The notes beneath the pieces were generated by a model. It saw only the letters and a list, made by a program, of their open reading frames with translations. It had not been told where the DNA came from and did not search any database. DNA of 64,000 bases, taken from Actinomadura terrae (GTDB lineage Bacteria > Actinomycetota > Actinomycetes > Streptosporangiales > Streptosporangiaceae). The position numbers and the translations under genes are program-made. Positions 25,124 through 35,146 of this stretch are shown in pieces. Position 1 is the stretch's first letter; every line of letters begins with the position of its first letter. The stretch is from NCBI RefSeq assembly GCF_022751215.1, contig NZ_JAICDG010000002.1, forward strand, positions 992,001-1,056,000. Direction: 5' to 3'.

Positions 25124-26014
25124 ATGACCGTCCTGTCCCCGACCGGCGTCGGGATCACCCGGCTCGCCGGCAATATCGGCGCCGAGATAACCGGGGTGGA
25201 CGCGAGCCGTCCGCTGGAGGCGGAGGTCGTCGCCTCGGTCCGCGCGGCGCTGCTCCGGCACAAGCTCATCGTCCTGCGCGACCAGGAACTCGACTACGAC
25301 AGCCAGGTCGCGTTCGCGCGGCGGCTCGGGGACCTGACGCTCGGCCACCCGATCTACGACGCGCCGAAGGGCCGTCCGGCGCTGCGGGAGATGGACTCGC
25401 GGCAGGGCACCCGCGCCAACCACTGGCACACCGACCTCACGTTCATCGAGCGGCCGCCCGCGTTCGCGCTGCTGCACAGCAAGATCATTCCGCCGGTCGG
25501 CGGCGACACGATCTGGGCCAACACCGCGAGCGCGTACCAGAGCCTTCCGCAGGAGCTGCGCGACCTCGCGGACCGGCTGCGGATCGTCCACAGCAACGAC
25601 TCCGACTACACCGACGACACCGTCGCGGCGCGGGGGGACTACATCTCGGTCCGGTACGAGGCCGAGCACCCGGCCGTCCGCGTCCACCCGGAGACGGGGG
25701 AGCGGTCGCTGCTGCTCGGCGGGTTCGCGCGCAGCGTGGTCGGGCTGCCGCCGCAGGCCGGACGCGACCTGATCAGGGTGCTCCAGGAGTATGTGACCAA
25801 GCCGGAGCAGACCGTCCGGTGGAAGTGGCGCGTCGGCGACCTCGTCATCTGGGACAACCAGGCGACGATGCACTACGCGATCTACGACTACGGCGACGAG
25901 CCCCGGCGCGGCGAGCGGCTCACGATCATCGGGGACGTCCCGGTCGGCGTGGACGGGCGCCCCGGCCGGGCACTGGCCGGTGACACCTCCGCCTACAGCG
26001 GCGGGACGGTCTGA
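25124..26014 (+). CDS. TauD/TfdA-type Fe(II)/2-oxoglutarate dioxygenase
   Basis: A 296-residue non-heme iron oxygenase that hydroxylates or otherwise oxidises a substrate using 2-oxoglutarate. The iron ligands are His102 and Asp104 in HWHTDLTF and His250 in NQATMHYA. The 2-oxoglutarate-binding Arg lies in RRGERLTIIGD (about 262-265). MTVLSP at 25124 follows GAAAGGGG and is a better start than an in-frame ATG 35 codons earlier. Its stop is directly followed by the PKS start, so it heads the operon TauD-PKS-NRPS-TE-hydrolase. A beta-hydroxylation of an amino acid or acyl chain is a fair guess. Confidence 0.92.
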   Translation: MTVLSPTGVGITRLAGNIGAEITGVDASRPLEAEVVASVRAALLRHKLIVLRDQELDYDSQVAFARRLGDLTLGHPIYDAPKGRPALREMDSRQGTRANHWHTDLTFIERPPAFALLHSKIIPPVGGDTIWANTASAYQSLPQELRDLADRLRIVHSNDSDYTDDTVAARGDYISVRYEAEHPAVRVHPETGERSLLLGGFARSVVGLPPQAGRDLIRVLQEYVTKPEQTVRWKWRVGDLVIWDNQATMHYAIYDYGDEPRRGERLTIIGDVPVGVDGRPGRALAGDTSAYSGGTV

Positions 26015-28933
26015 GTGCCCCGCGACCGCTCGCTCGACATCGCCGTCACCGGCATGTCCGGCCGCTTCCCCGGCTGCGCCGACCTCGACGCGTGGTGGTC
26101 GGCGCTGCTCGCCGGGCGCGTCCTGACCCGGCGGTACGAGCGGCGCGACCTGCTGGCCGCCGGGGTCGCGGCGAGCCTGCTGGACGAGCCGGACTACGTC
26201 CCGGTGCACGGCCATCTCGACGGCGCCGACCGCTTCGACAACGTGCTGTTCCGGGTCAGCCCGCGCGACGCGGAGATGATGGACCCGCAGCACCGGCTGA
26301 TGCTGGAGGTGGCCTGGTCCGCCCTGGAGGACGCCGGAAACGCAGGCTCCGCGGGTGACGTGGTCACCGGCGTGTACGCGTCCGCGAGCGGGAGCGGGTA
26401 CCTGCGCGCGATGGTCGCGGGCGGGATGCTCGACCCGCTCACGCTTGAGGACGCGGTGCACGGCACCGAGCCCGACTTCATGGCGAGCCTCATCTCCTAC
26501 CGGCTCGGCCTGACCGGGCCCGCGCTCGCGGTGCAGACGGCCTGCTCGTCGTCGCTGGTCGCCCTGCATCTGGCGGGGCAGGCGCTGCTGAACGGCGACT
26601 GCGACCAGGCGCTGGTGGTCGCCGCTGGCATCGCTTATCCCCAGGCCGGACATCTGCACGTGCCGGGCGGAATCCACTCCCCGTCCGGCGCGTGCCGTCC
26701 GTTCGACGCGCGGGCGGACGGGGTGGTCGCCGGGTCCGGTGTCGCGGCGGTCGTGCTGCGGCGGGCCGCCGAGGCCGAGGTCGCGCCGCACGGGATCATC
26801 CTCGGCACGGCGATCAACAACGATGGCGCGGCGAAGGCCGGGTACTACGCGCCGTCGGTCGCGGGCCAGGAGGCGGTGATCCGCTCGGCGCTGCTCGCGG
26901 CGGACGTGGAGGCCGCCTCGATCGGATACCTGGAGTCGCACGGCACCGGCACGCGGGTGGGGGACCCGATCGAGTGGTCCGCCGCGTCCGCCGCGCTGGG
27001 CGGGATGGGCGCGGCGCCGGGGCAGATCGCGGTCGGCGCGCTCAAGGCCAACGTCGGGCACCTCGACAACGCGGCCGGGCTCGCGTCGCTGATCAAGACG
27101 CTGCTGGTGCTGCGGGACGGGACGGTGCCGCCCGTCGCCGGGTTCACCCGCTTGAACCCGCTGCTGGACGCGGACGACTCGCCCCTGTACGTCCCGGCGG
27201 AGGCGCGGCCGTGGAGCGGTCCCCGGCCGTGGCGCGCGGGGGTCAGCTCGTTCGGCATCGGCGGTACCAACGCGCACGTGATCGTCGAGCGGGCCGTCGA
27301 CGTCCCCCGGACGAAGCGCGACCGGCCCGGGCTCGTGCTGCTGTCCGCCGCCGATCCTGAGGCGCTCGCGCGTTCCGCGTCCCGGCTCTCCGAGCGGTTG
27401 AGCGACGACGACCTCGATCTAGGGGATGTCGCCTACACCCTCGCCACCGGACGGGTCGCGCTCACCGAACGTCTCGCGGTCTCCGGACGTAGCGCCGCCG
27501 ACGTCGCCAAAAGCCTCGCCAGCGGGGACGGGGTCGCGCGGGGCAGCCGTCCGGCCGATGGGCCCGCACCCGTCGTGTTCCTGTTCCCGGGGCAGGGGTC
27601 GCAGTATCCGGGGATGGCGCTGCCGTTCGCCGAGGCCCTGCCCGGTTTCGCCGACGTCCTCGACAAGACCCTCGACACCTTCGACACACCGCTCGCGGAA
27701 AGGCTGCGGCGCGCGCTGCTCACCCGGGAGTGCTCCGAGGCGGAGCTGCGGGAGACGGAGCTGGCGCAACCGGCGCTGTTCGCCGTCGAGTACGCGGCCG
27801 ACCGCGCGCTCCGCGACCTCGGTGTCGTCCCGGTCGCGGTGGCGGGGCACAGCCTCGGTGAGATCACCGCGTTGTGCGTCGCCGGGGTGCTCGACCTGCC
27901 CGCCGCCGCGCGGTTCGTGGCCGCGCGCGGGCGTGCGCTCCAGGGCTGCCCGTCCGGTGCCATGCTCGCGCTGGGCTGCGACGAGGCGGCGGCGCGCGAA
28001 CTGCTCGCCGCGTCCGGGGCCGCCCTGGAGATCGCCGCGATCAACACACCCGACACCTGCGTGGTCGCGGGCACCGCCGACACGGTCGACACGTTCCGGA
28101 CGTGGCTCGGCGACCGCGTCTTCTCCCGCCCGCTGCGGACCGGCCGCGCCTTCCACACGTCCCTCGTCGAACCCGGCCTGCCGGAGCTGGCCGCCGCGCT
28201 GGCGGACGTCGAGACGCGCGCGCCGAGCGTGCCCTACGCCGCGAACGCCACCGGACGGCTCGTCCCGGCGGGCACCCGGGTCGAGCCGGACGACCTCGTC
28301 CGCGCCGCGCGCGAGCCGGTGCGGTTCGCCGACGCGATGGCCGCGATCGCCGCCCGCCACCCGGGGGCCGTCGCCGTCGAGATCGGCCCTGGCCGGGCGC
28401 TCACCGGCATGGCGGACGCGGCGGGCCTCACCGCCGTGGCGCTCTCCCCGTCCCGCACCGCACGTCCGGACGAGGAGGTCAGGACCGCCCTCGGCGCCCT
28501 CTGGACGCTCGGACAGCCCCTCGCGACGGAGGCGCTGATCGAGCCCGGACACCTGCTCCACCTGCCCACCTACCCGTTCGCCGGGCCGAGCTGGATCGCT
28601 CCCGAGGCCGCCCCGAAGCCGCTCCCCGACGCCGAGCAGCCGAACCCCCCGAAGCCCCCGGAGCCCGAGCCGGAGAACAACGAGGACGCGTCCGCCCTGC
28701 TCGCCCGGCTGTGGACGGAGCTGCTCGGCCACGCCGACCTCACCGCCGAGTCCGACTTCTTCAAGCTCGGCGGCGACTCGCTGCTCGTCACGCATCTGGC
28801 GCGCAGGGTCCACCGGGAGCTCGGGGTCCGGGTGCCGATGCGCGACATGCTCGCGGGCCGGACGCTCGGACGGCAGACGACGATCGTGCTCGACCTGCTG
28901 GAGCCCTCGCGATCCGGCGGCCCGCCCGGCTAG
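26015..28933 (+). CDS. type I PKS module KS-AT-T
   Basis: A 972-residue single polyketide module with no reductive domain. The KS (about 6-425) has active Cys177 in QTACSSSL, His309 in ESHGTGT and His349 in ANVGHLDNA. The AT (about 520-810) has nucleophile Ser613 in GHSLGE and AFHT around residue 714, closer to the malonyl HAFH signature than to methylmalonyl YASH. The carrier domain near the C-terminus has LGGDSLL; the D-S-L form is more like a peptidyl than an acyl carrier. GTG at 26015 directly abuts the previous stop. It should add one unreduced two-carbon unit, giving a beta-keto product, to a chain supplied by an A-T protein. Confidence 0.95.
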   Translation: MPRDRSLDIAVTGMSGRFPGCADLDAWWSALLAGRVLTRRYERRDLLAAGVAASLLDEPDYVPVHGHLDGADRFDNVLFRVSPRDAEMMDPQHRLMLEVAWSALEDAGNAGSAGDVVTGVYASASGSGYLRAMVAGGMLDPLTLEDAVHGTEPDFMASLISYRLGLTGPALAVQTACSSSLVALHLAGQALLNGDCDQALVVAAGIAYPQAGHLHVPGGIHSPSGACRPFDARADGVVAGSGVAAVVLRRAAEAEVAPHGIILGTAINNDGAAKAGYYAPSVAGQEAVIRSALLAADVEAASIGYLESHGTGTRVGDPIEWSAASAALGGMGAAPGQIAVGALKANVGHLDNAAGLASLIKTLLVLRDGTVPPVAGFTRLNPLLDADDSPLYVPAEARPWSGPRPWRAGVSSFGIGGTNAHVIVERAVDVPRTKRDRPGLVLLSAADPEALARSASRLSERLSDDDLDLGDVAYTLATGRVALTERLAVSGRSAADVAKSLASGDGVARGSRPADGPAPVVFLFPGQGSQYPGMALPFAEALPGFADVLDKTLDTFDTPLAERLRRALLTRECSEAELRETELAQPALFAVEYAADRALRDLGVVPVAVAGHSLGEITALCVAGVLDLPAAARFVAARGRALQGCPSGAMLALGCDEAAARELLAASGAALEIAAINTPDTCVVAGTADTVDTFRTWLGDRVFSRPLRTGRAFHTSLVEPGLPELAAALADVETRAPSVPYAANATGRLVPAGTRVEPDDLVRAAREPVRFADAMAAIAARHPGAVAVEIGPGRALTGMADAAGLTAVALSPSRTARPDEEVRTALGALWTLGQPLATEALIEPGHLLHLPTYPFAGPSWIAPEAAPKPLPDAEQPNPPKPPEPEPENNEDASALLARLWTELLGHADLTAESDFFKLGGDSLLVTHLARRVHRELGVRVPMRDMLAGRTLGRQTTIVLDLLEPSRSGGPPG

Positions 28934-28988
28934 GCGGACGGCGCACGGCGGCCGTCGCGGGCCACGAACACCGAAGCGGAGGAATCTG

Positions 28989-30929
28989 ATGTCATCGCCG
29001 GAACACACCGGTCCCTCGTCGGCCGGCCTGGCGCGCCTGGACGGCACGCGCCTCGACGGCCCGCACCTCGGACGCGGCGCCCCGCTTCCGCCGCCGCCCC
29101 GGACCCCCGTCCATGAGCTGGTGACCGGGGTCGCCCGCGCCCATCCCGAGCGCCCCGCCTTGCGCTGCGGCGGGCGAACCGTCAGTTACGGCGAGCTGGA
29201 CGCCTGGTCGGCCCGTATCGCGGCGCGGCTCGCGTCGGCGGGCGTCCGGCGCGGCGATCATGTCGGGCTGCTGGCGGAGCCGTCGGCCGCGATGGTGGCG
29301 GCGGCGTTCGGCGTCCTGCGCGCCGGGGCCGCCTACGTCCCGGTGCATCGGGAGAACCCCGATCGGCGGGTCGCCGAGATCCTGGCCGACGCGAGCGTCT
29401 CCTGGACGGTCGCCACCGAAGGCGAGTCGCAGCGGCTGAGAACCCTCGGCCTCCCCTTCCTCCCGGCCGAGGACGGCGACGACGCACCGACACCCCCCGA
29501 CACACAGGTCAACGACAATGACCCGGCATACCTCATCTACACCTCCGGCAGCACGGGCGAGCCGAAGGGCGTGCTGGTCGAGCACGGGCAGCTGTCCGCC
29601 TCGACGCTCGCGCGGCACGGCGTCTACCCGGGCGCGCCGGTGTTCCTGCTGGTGTCGCCGATCGCGTTCGACTCGTCGGTGGTGGGGCTCTGGGGGACGC
29701 TGACCGCCGGAGGCTGCCTGGTCGTGGCCACCGCCGACGAGGTCCGCGACCCCGCGCGCCTCGTCGCCTTGATCGAGGAACACCGGGTGACGCGGACGCT
29801 GTGCGTGCCGTCCCTGTACCGCGTCCTGCTGGACGCGGCGGAGCGGGATCACCACCTCGACCGCCTGGCCTCGCTCGACACCGTGATCGTCGCCGGTGAG
29901 CCGCTGCCCGAGCCGCTGGTCGAGCGGCACTTCGCGCTGCGTCCCGGGCCGGTCGCGCTGGTCAACGAGTACGGCCCGACCGAGGCGACGGTCTGGGCGA
30001 GCTACCACCGCTTCGACGCGCCGGGCCCGGTGTCGATCGGCGGGCCGATCCCCGGCGCGTCCCTCTACGTCCTGGACGAGGAGCTGCGGCCGGTGCCGCC
30101 CGGTACCGAGGGCGAGCTGGTGATCGGCGGCGCCGGGGTCGCCCGCGGCTACGTCGGCGACCCCGAGGCCACCGCGCGCGCTTTCGTCAACGATCCCTTC
30201 TCCGAGACCCCAGGCGCCCGCATGTACCGGACGGGTGACCGCGTCCGCTGGAACGACGCGGGCACGCTCGACTTCCTCGGCCGCCGCGACCAGCAGGTCA
30301 AGATCCGCGGACACCGGGTGGAGCTGGGCGCGGTCGAGGCGGCGCTGCGCGGCGCGCCGGGCGTCCGCGACGCGGCGGCCGTCCCCGACCCGGCCGGGAC
30401 ACGCCTGACCGGCTTCGTCGTCGCCGCGTCCGACACGAGACCCGAGAACGTCAGGGCGCACGTCGCGGAGCGGTTCCCCGACGTGATGGTGCCCGCCCGG
30501 ATCCAGATCCTGGACGCCTTTCCCCGCACCCTCAACGGCAAGGTCGATCGTGCCGCGCTGCTCGCCGCGGCGGAGGAGACACCGTCCGGGACGGGGGCGC
30601 CGACGGGCGTCGCCGCCGCGTGGGCGGAGGTGCTGAAGATCTCGGAGGTGCCCGCCGAGGTCAACTTCTTCGACCTGGGCGGCAACTCGCTCACGATGTT
30701 CCGCCTCCAGGACGCGCTGGAGCTGCACACCGGCACCCGTCCGTCGATCGTGGCGCTGTTCCGGCACACGACGGTCGCGGCGCAGTCCGCGCTGATCCGC
30801 GACGGCGGCGCGGCGGACGCGTCCCCCGGCGCCTCCCGCCAGGCGGCGGCCCGCCGCGCCCGCGCGGCCCGTGCGCGCCGCCAGCGCACCACCCCCGACC
30901 CCCGCACGACACAGGAGACAGGGCGATGA
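28989..30929 (+). CDS. NRPS protein A-T
   Basis: A 646-residue adenylation plus thiolation protein that activates an amino acid and loads it on its own carrier. Core motifs: A3 LIYTSGSTGEPKG (182-194), A4 FDSSV with Asp228, A5 NEYGPTE (326-332), A7 YRTGD (413-417), A8 RRDQQVKIRGHRVE, A10 NGKVDR with Lys518. The carrier serine is Ser567 in LGGNSL. The C-terminal 40 residues are Arg/Ala-rich. The substrate code cannot be read reliably by eye. The ATG has GGAGG ahead and follows the PKS by 55 bases; the stop overlaps the thioesterase start (ATGA). No condensation domain, so it probably loads a starter. Confidence 0.95.
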   Translation: MSSPEHTGPSSAGLARLDGTRLDGPHLGRGAPLPPPPRTPVHELVTGVARAHPERPALRCGGRTVSYGELDAWSARIAARLASAGVRRGDHVGLLAEPSAAMVAAAFGVLRAGAAYVPVHRENPDRRVAEILADASVSWTVATEGESQRLRTLGLPFLPAEDGDDAPTPPDTQVNDNDPAYLIYTSGSTGEPKGVLVEHGQLSASTLARHGVYPGAPVFLLVSPIAFDSSVVGLWGTLTAGGCLVVATADEVRDPARLVALIEEHRVTRTLCVPSLYRVLLDAAERDHHLDRLASLDTVIVAGEPLPEPLVERHFALRPGPVALVNEYGPTEATVWASYHRFDAPGPVSIGGPIPGASLYVLDEELRPVPPGTEGELVIGGAGVARGYVGDPEATARAFVNDPFSETPGARMYRTGDRVRWNDAGTLDFLGRRDQQVKIRGHRVELGAVEAALRGAPGVRDAAAVPDPAGTRLTGFVVAASDTRPENVRAHVAERFPDVMVPARIQILDAFPRTLNGKVDRAALLAAAEETPSGTGAPTGVAAAWAEVLKISEVPAEVNFFDLGGNSLTMFRLQDALELHTGTRPSIVALFRHTTVAAQSALIRDGGAADASPGASRQAAARRARAARARRQRTTPDPRTTQETGR

Positions 30930-31666
30930 CCCACGACCCCTCGACCTGGCTGAGCTGCCCGGCGCCCGACCCCGACGCCCGGCTGCGGCTCGTCTGCTTC
31001 GCGCACGCCGGAGGCTCGGCGTCGTTCTTCCGCGAGTGGACCATCCCGGGCTGCGAGGTGCACGGCGTCCGCTACCCGGGCCGCGCCGAGCGCATTGACG
31101 AGCCGTCCCCGACCGACCTGCGGCGACTCGCCGACGACATCGCCGCCGCCCTGATGCCGCTGGCCGACCGTCCGCTCGCGCTGTTCGGGCACAGCATGGG
31201 CGCGGCGGTGGCGCTGGAGACGGCGCGGAGCCTGGAGGCGCGCGGCGTCGTCCCCGCGCACCTGTTCGCGTCCGGCTCCCGCGACGCGCCGCTGCCCGGC
31301 CCGGAGGAAATGGTGCTGGAGGACGACGCGGACGTGCCCGAACGTCTCGCCCGGCTCGGCGGCACCGACCCGGAGCTGGCGTCCGACCCGTTCTTCCTGG
31401 AACTCGTCCTGCCCTACATCCAGGGCGACGGACGCATGTTCCACGACTACGAGCACCGCGCCGAGCCGCCGCTGCGCTGCCCGGTCACCACGATCGTCGG
31501 GGACGCCGATCCGGACGCCGATCGGCGTCCCTGGCACGAACTGGCCGCCGGGGGCTTCCACGAGAGGACCGTCACCGGAGACCACTTCTACCTCGTCGCC
31601 GACCCGCCGTTCGCGCTGCTCGCCGACTGCCTGGGCGGGTTGAGCCCCAGCGAAGGAGCACGATGA
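30926..31666 (+). CDS. type II thioesterase
   Basis: A 246-residue alpha/beta hydrolase that clears stalled acyl groups from carrier domains. FAHAGGSA near the N-terminus and the nucleophile elbow GHSMGA are the standard RifR/GrsT signatures. The catalytic His is in VTGDHFYL near residue 215. The start overlaps the A-T stop as ATGA, and its stop overlaps the next start in the same way, so the genes are translationally coupled. It acts in the cytoplasm on the PKS/NRPS proteins of this cluster. Confidence 0.94.
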   Translation: MTHDPSTWLSCPAPDPDARLRLVCFAHAGGSASFFREWTIPGCEVHGVRYPGRAERIDEPSPTDLRRLADDIAAALMPLADRPLALFGHSMGAAVALETARSLEARGVVPAHLFASGSRDAPLPGPEEMVLEDDADVPERLARLGGTDPELASDPFFLELVLPYIQGDGRMFHDYEHRAEPPLRCPVTTIVGDADPDADRRPWHELAAGGFHERTVTGDHFYLVADPPFALLADCLGGLSPSEGAR

Positions 31667-32652
31667 CCGAGGCCCCCATCCGTCGGCTGGCGCCGCCGCC
31701 CCTCGACCACGAACTGGCCGCGCCGCTGCGCGCGATCCTCGCCGACCTGACCGTCCCGCTGACGCCCGCCCTGATCGCGGACCGGCGGGAGCGTTCCCAG
31801 CGAGGACGTTTGTCGGACGCCGAGATCCGCAGGGGCGGCACGTTCGAGCTGGAGGAGCGCGTGGTGCCCGGCCCCGCGGGCGCGCCCGGCGTCCCGGTGC
31901 TGATCTGCCGTCCGACCGGCGCGGTGGGCCCCCTCCCCGTCATCTACAACACGCACGGCGGCGGTATGGTCGCGGGCCACAACCGCACCACGGAGCTGGC
32001 AGGCGAGCTCGACCGCGCCGAGGAACTGGGGCTCGCGGTGGTCGCCGTCGACTACCGGCTCGCCCCCGAGAACCCCCACCCCGCGCCGGTGGAGGACTGC
32101 TACGCCGGACTCCTCTGGGTCCACGAACACGGCGCCGAACTGGGCCTCGACCCGGACCGCGTCATCATCAGCGGCAACAGCGCGGGCGGCTGCCTCGCCG
32201 CCGCCGTCAGCCTCCTCGCCCGCGACCGCCAGGGCCCACCGCTGCTCGGCCAGATGCTCCAGTGCCCGATGCTGGACGACCGGTGCGACACGGTCTCGGC
32301 CGCCCAGATGGACGGCGTCGGCCTCTGGGACGGCCGGTCCAACCTCGCCGGATGGACGGCGCTGCTCGGCGACCGCGTCGGCACCGCCGACGTCCCGTCC
32401 TACGCCGCGCCCGGCCGCGAAACGGACCTGACCAACCTCCCGCCCGCCTTCATCGACGTCGGCACCGTCGAGGCGCTGCGCGACGAGGCCATCGCCTACG
32501 CCACCCGGATCAGCCAGGCCGGAGGCGACGCCGAACTGCACGTATGGGCCGGCGCCTTCCACAGCTTCGACGAATGGGTACCGGACGCCGTCGTCTCCCG
32601 AACCGCCCAACGCGCCCGAGCCGACTGGCTACGCCGAATCCTGTCAAGGTGA
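31663..32652 (+). CDS. HSL-family alpha/beta hydrolase
   Basis: A 329-residue esterase/amidase of the hormone-sensitive-lipase (family IV) group. The oxyanion-hole motif NTHGGGMV and the nucleophile elbow GNSAGG are clear. The acid is probably in FIDVGTVEALRDEA and the His in GAFHSFDEW. Coupled to the thioesterase gene by an ATGA overlap, it ends the operon. It may hydrolyse or cyclise the product, or release the chain, since no integrated thioesterase is present. The C-terminal codons (CTA, CGA) are slightly less biased than the rest. Confidence 0.92.
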   Translation: MTEAPIRRLAPPPLDHELAAPLRAILADLTVPLTPALIADRRERSQRGRLSDAEIRRGGTFELEERVVPGPAGAPGVPVLICRPTGAVGPLPVIYNTHGGGMVAGHNRTTELAGELDRAEELGLAVVAVDYRLAPENPHPAPVEDCYAGLLWVHEHGAELGLDPDRVIISGNSAGGCLAAAVSLLARDRQGPPLLGQMLQCPMLDDRCDTVSAAQMDGVGLWDGRSNLAGWTALLGDRVGTADVPSYAAPGRETDLTNLPPAFIDVGTVEALRDEAIAYATRISQAGGDAELHVWAGAFHSFDEWVPDAVVSRTAQRARADWLRRILSR

Positions 32653-32784
32653 GCAACCACCCCCGACGCGAGCACGCCGCCCGGTTCGCCGAGCTGGCGA
32701 CCCTGCCGCTGCCACAAACCGTCCGCGACCTACCCCGCCGCGCACGCCCCGGCGGTGACGGCACAGGATGCCCATCTGCGGCAC

Positions 32785-33720
32785 CGTTCACGATCACGCA
32801 GCGCCCCGCAACGCGGACCTGCGGTTGACGATGGTGGCCGCGCGGACGGTGCCTGGCTGCGTCCAGGGCCCCATGCGCCGTTGACGATCGCGTGTCGGCC
32901 CCCGCCTGACGGCCCCCCACGCGGGCATGTGGGTGCCGATGGTGGACGGCACATGGTGCCCGCCTGCTGCGCCGTCGCGATCGCGCGAAGGCCCTTGCCT
33001 AGCGACCCACACGCGGATGTGTGGCTGACAGCGGTGGACGCACGAATGGTGCCCGTCTGCATCCAGCGTCCCGGTGCGCTGTTGACGATCGCGTGGCGGC
33101 TCGCAACGCGGACCTGTCGATGACGATGGGGGACGCGCGGATGGTGCCTGGCTGCGTCCCGGGTCCCCTGCGCCGTTGACGATCGCGTGTCGGCCCCCGC
33201 CTGACGGCCCCCCACGCCGACGTGTGGGTGCCGATGGTGGACGGCAGATGGCGCCCATCTGCGGCACCGTTCACAATCACACAGCGGCCCGCGCCTCGCA
33301 GCCCGCCACGCGGCCCTGTAGCTGGCGATAGTGGACGCACGATTGATGCTCGTCTGCATCCAGCGTCCCGTGCGCCGTTGGCGAGCGCGCAACGGGCCCC
33401 GCGGCCTCGCTGCCCCTTACGCGGATGTGTGGGTGACGGCAGTGGACGGCACATGGTGCCCGACTGCGGCATCGTTCGCGATCGCGCAGCAGCCCGCGCC
33501 TAGCGGCCCGTCACGCGGACCTGGGGGTGACGGTGGTGGACGCACGAATGGTGCCCGTCTGCGTCCAGCGTCCCGGTGCGCCGTTGACGATCGCGAGGCG
33601 GCCCGCAACGCGGACCTGTCGATGACGATGGGGGACGCGCGGACGGTGCCTGGCTGCGTCGAGCGTCCCGGTGCGCCGTTCGTGATTGCGTGGTGGCCCG
33701 TCACGCGGTGCTGTGGTCAC
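32785..33720. repeat. ~100-bp tandem repeat with higher-order pattern
   Basis: Nine full units plus a partial tenth start at 32785, 32879, 32974, 33080, 33174, 33268, 33375, 33473, 33582 and 33677. Each begins with a form of CGTTGACGATCGCG, then has a CACGCGGAC block and a GGTGGACG block. Next comes ATGGTGCC, and the unit closes with CTGCG plus a variable tail. Three unit types differ in length: A (94-95), B (94-98) and C (106-109, with an extra CCAGCGTCCCGGTGCGC tail). The order is A-B-C-A-B-C-B-C-A, so the dominant period is about 295 bases. Long minus-strand frames across it are a by-product of composition. No gene is supported from 32653 to 33968. Confidence 0.85.
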
Positions 33721-33968
33721 GAGCGGCGACCCGGGCTGTTCCGCCGGGCGGGGGAGGAGGAGGCGCGGCGGTTGCTGTGCCGCCAGTTCGTGAACCTCGT
33801 GGACGCCTGCATGCGAGCGCGAGGGCCGCGACCCCGCGTCCCTCGGCAGGCTCGTCAAGGTGGGTCGTGTCGTGGACGTTCCGTACGCGTCGCCGGAGCG
33901 GTTCACCAACAGCGTCGTGGGTGACCGGGGGCGGACTTCGAGCGCGCGGTCCTCCTCGGCGGGGCCGG

Positions 33969-35075
33969 TCAGCCGGTGAGCCCGGTGGTGAAGCCGGTCT
34001 CCGTCAGCTCAGCCGTCTCCGCCGAGTACGTGGCGAGCAGCGACGGCGGCAGCGGCATCCACGCGCAGCCCCCGACGGCGAGCGTGTGCAGTCCGGCGCG
34101 CTCGATCGCCGGGGCGGCCGGTGGGGCGCCGAAGCCCGGGAGCGTGCGCAGCGGCACTCCGGAGCGGACCGCCGTCCCCATGAGGTAGGACGTCAACCAC
34201 ACCGAGAACACGAACAGTTCGCCCAGGTCGTCGGCGGTCTTCTGGAGCCGGGGGCTCGGCGCGGTCAGCCGGTCGAAGCTTGCCCTGAGGTCGCGCGCGT
34301 CCAGGCCGTGGGCGGCGGCCATGTCGGTCCAGGGGCGCTGGATCCACAGCTGGCGGCCGTTGTGGACGGTCCGCGCGAGCACCAGCGCGCGGCACTTGTT
34401 GAGCCACGGGCAGAAGTCGATCGAGTGGGCCAGCGCCTCGTGGGACGGGTCGTAGGCGGGCTCGGCGGTGAACCAGGCCGCGCGCCGCTCGCCGTGGTCG
34501 CCGTTCCCGGCGATGCTCTCCAGGCCGCAGTGCTCGACCAGGCTCGGCACCGACACGTAGGCCTCGATGCCGCGCGATTCCAGGAACTCGCGCATCACGT
34601 CGTCGTCGTCCCGCCACCAGCAACTGAGCGTGGTCGCGAACTCCACGAAGTCGCCGACGTATTTCGTGGGCAGGACGAGGGCGAGCGTCGGGAAGTACTC
34701 CGTGCCCATCTCCTGGACCCAGGTCGCGCCCGCCGCGCCCGCGAGCCGGATCGCGGCGCCGTTCATCGAGCTCCAGTTGGCGTAGAAGGTGAGCGCGGCG
34801 TCCGGGAACAACCGCACCCCCGTCTCGACCCGGCGCAGGAACTCGGGGGACAACTCCACGTCGTCCTGGACGACGAGGTGGTGGGTCGCGCCCGGCTCGG
34901 CGGCGCCCCACGCGAGGATGGCGGTCCGCAGCGGGAACTGCCGCTCGGGAGGCGACGGGTCGGTGACGACCCTGGCCCCGTCCAGCCGCCCGGCGAGGGC
35001 GGCGGCCTCCCGGGCCCGCTTGGAATGGCTCATGATGGCGATGCTGACCCGGGGGCCGCCCGACTGAAGTCCCAT
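33969..35075 (-). CDS. GT-A-type glycosyltransferase (paralogue A)
   Basis: A 368-residue protein beginning MGLQSGGPRVSIAIMSHSKR. The N-terminal part looks like a GT-A nucleotide-sugar domain: HHLVVQDDVELS with the metal-binding pair Asp71-Asp72, then FYANWSS and the CWWRDDDDVMREF segment. The same plan occurs in the protein encoded at 62362-63525 (HHLVLQDDVVLA), so the two are paralogues. The chosen ATG at 35075 is the first that gives the conserved start; the frame continues upstream through repeats. A TTGGCAA/TTGCCAA cluster lies 42-71 bases before the start. Donor and acceptor unknown. Confidence 0.8.
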   Translation of the reverse strand: MGLQSGGPRVSIAIMSHSKRAREAAALAGRLDGARVVTDPSPPERQFPLRTAILAWGAAEPGATHHLVVQDDVELSPEFLRRVETGVRLFPDAALTFYANWSSMNGAAIRLAGAAGATWVQEMGTEYFPTLALVLPTKYVGDFVEFATTLSCWWRDDDDVMREFLESRGIEAYVSVPSLVEHCGLESIAGNGDHGERRAAWFTAEPAYDPSHEALAHSIDFCPWLNKCRALVLARTVHNGRQLWIQRPWTDMAAAHGLDARDLRASFDRLTAPSPRLQKTADDLGELFVFSVWLTSYLMGTAVRSGVPLRTLPGFGAPPAAPAIERAGLHTLAVGGCAWMPLPPSLLATYSAETAELTETGFTTGLTG

Positions 35076-35116
35076 CTCACCCGCCTTTTCGATCTTTGCA
35101 TCGAGTGTGGGCGATA

Positions 35117-35146
35117 TTGGCAATCTTGGCAAGGTCAACTTGCCAA
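35117..35146. promoter_or_regulatory. cluster operator, triple half-site
   Basis: TTGGCAA at 35117 and 35126 and TTGCCAA at 35140, followed by TTGCC at 35148. The second and third form an inverted pair with a seven-base centre, upstream of the minus-strand glycosyltransferase gene. Confidence 0.55.

Noticed and set aside
32730..33472. Long minus-strand frames through the 100-bp repeat array
   Set aside because: They arise because the repeated units lack stops in that direction. Unit lengths are not multiples of three, so the peptide repeats do not stay in register, and no ribosome sites are present.
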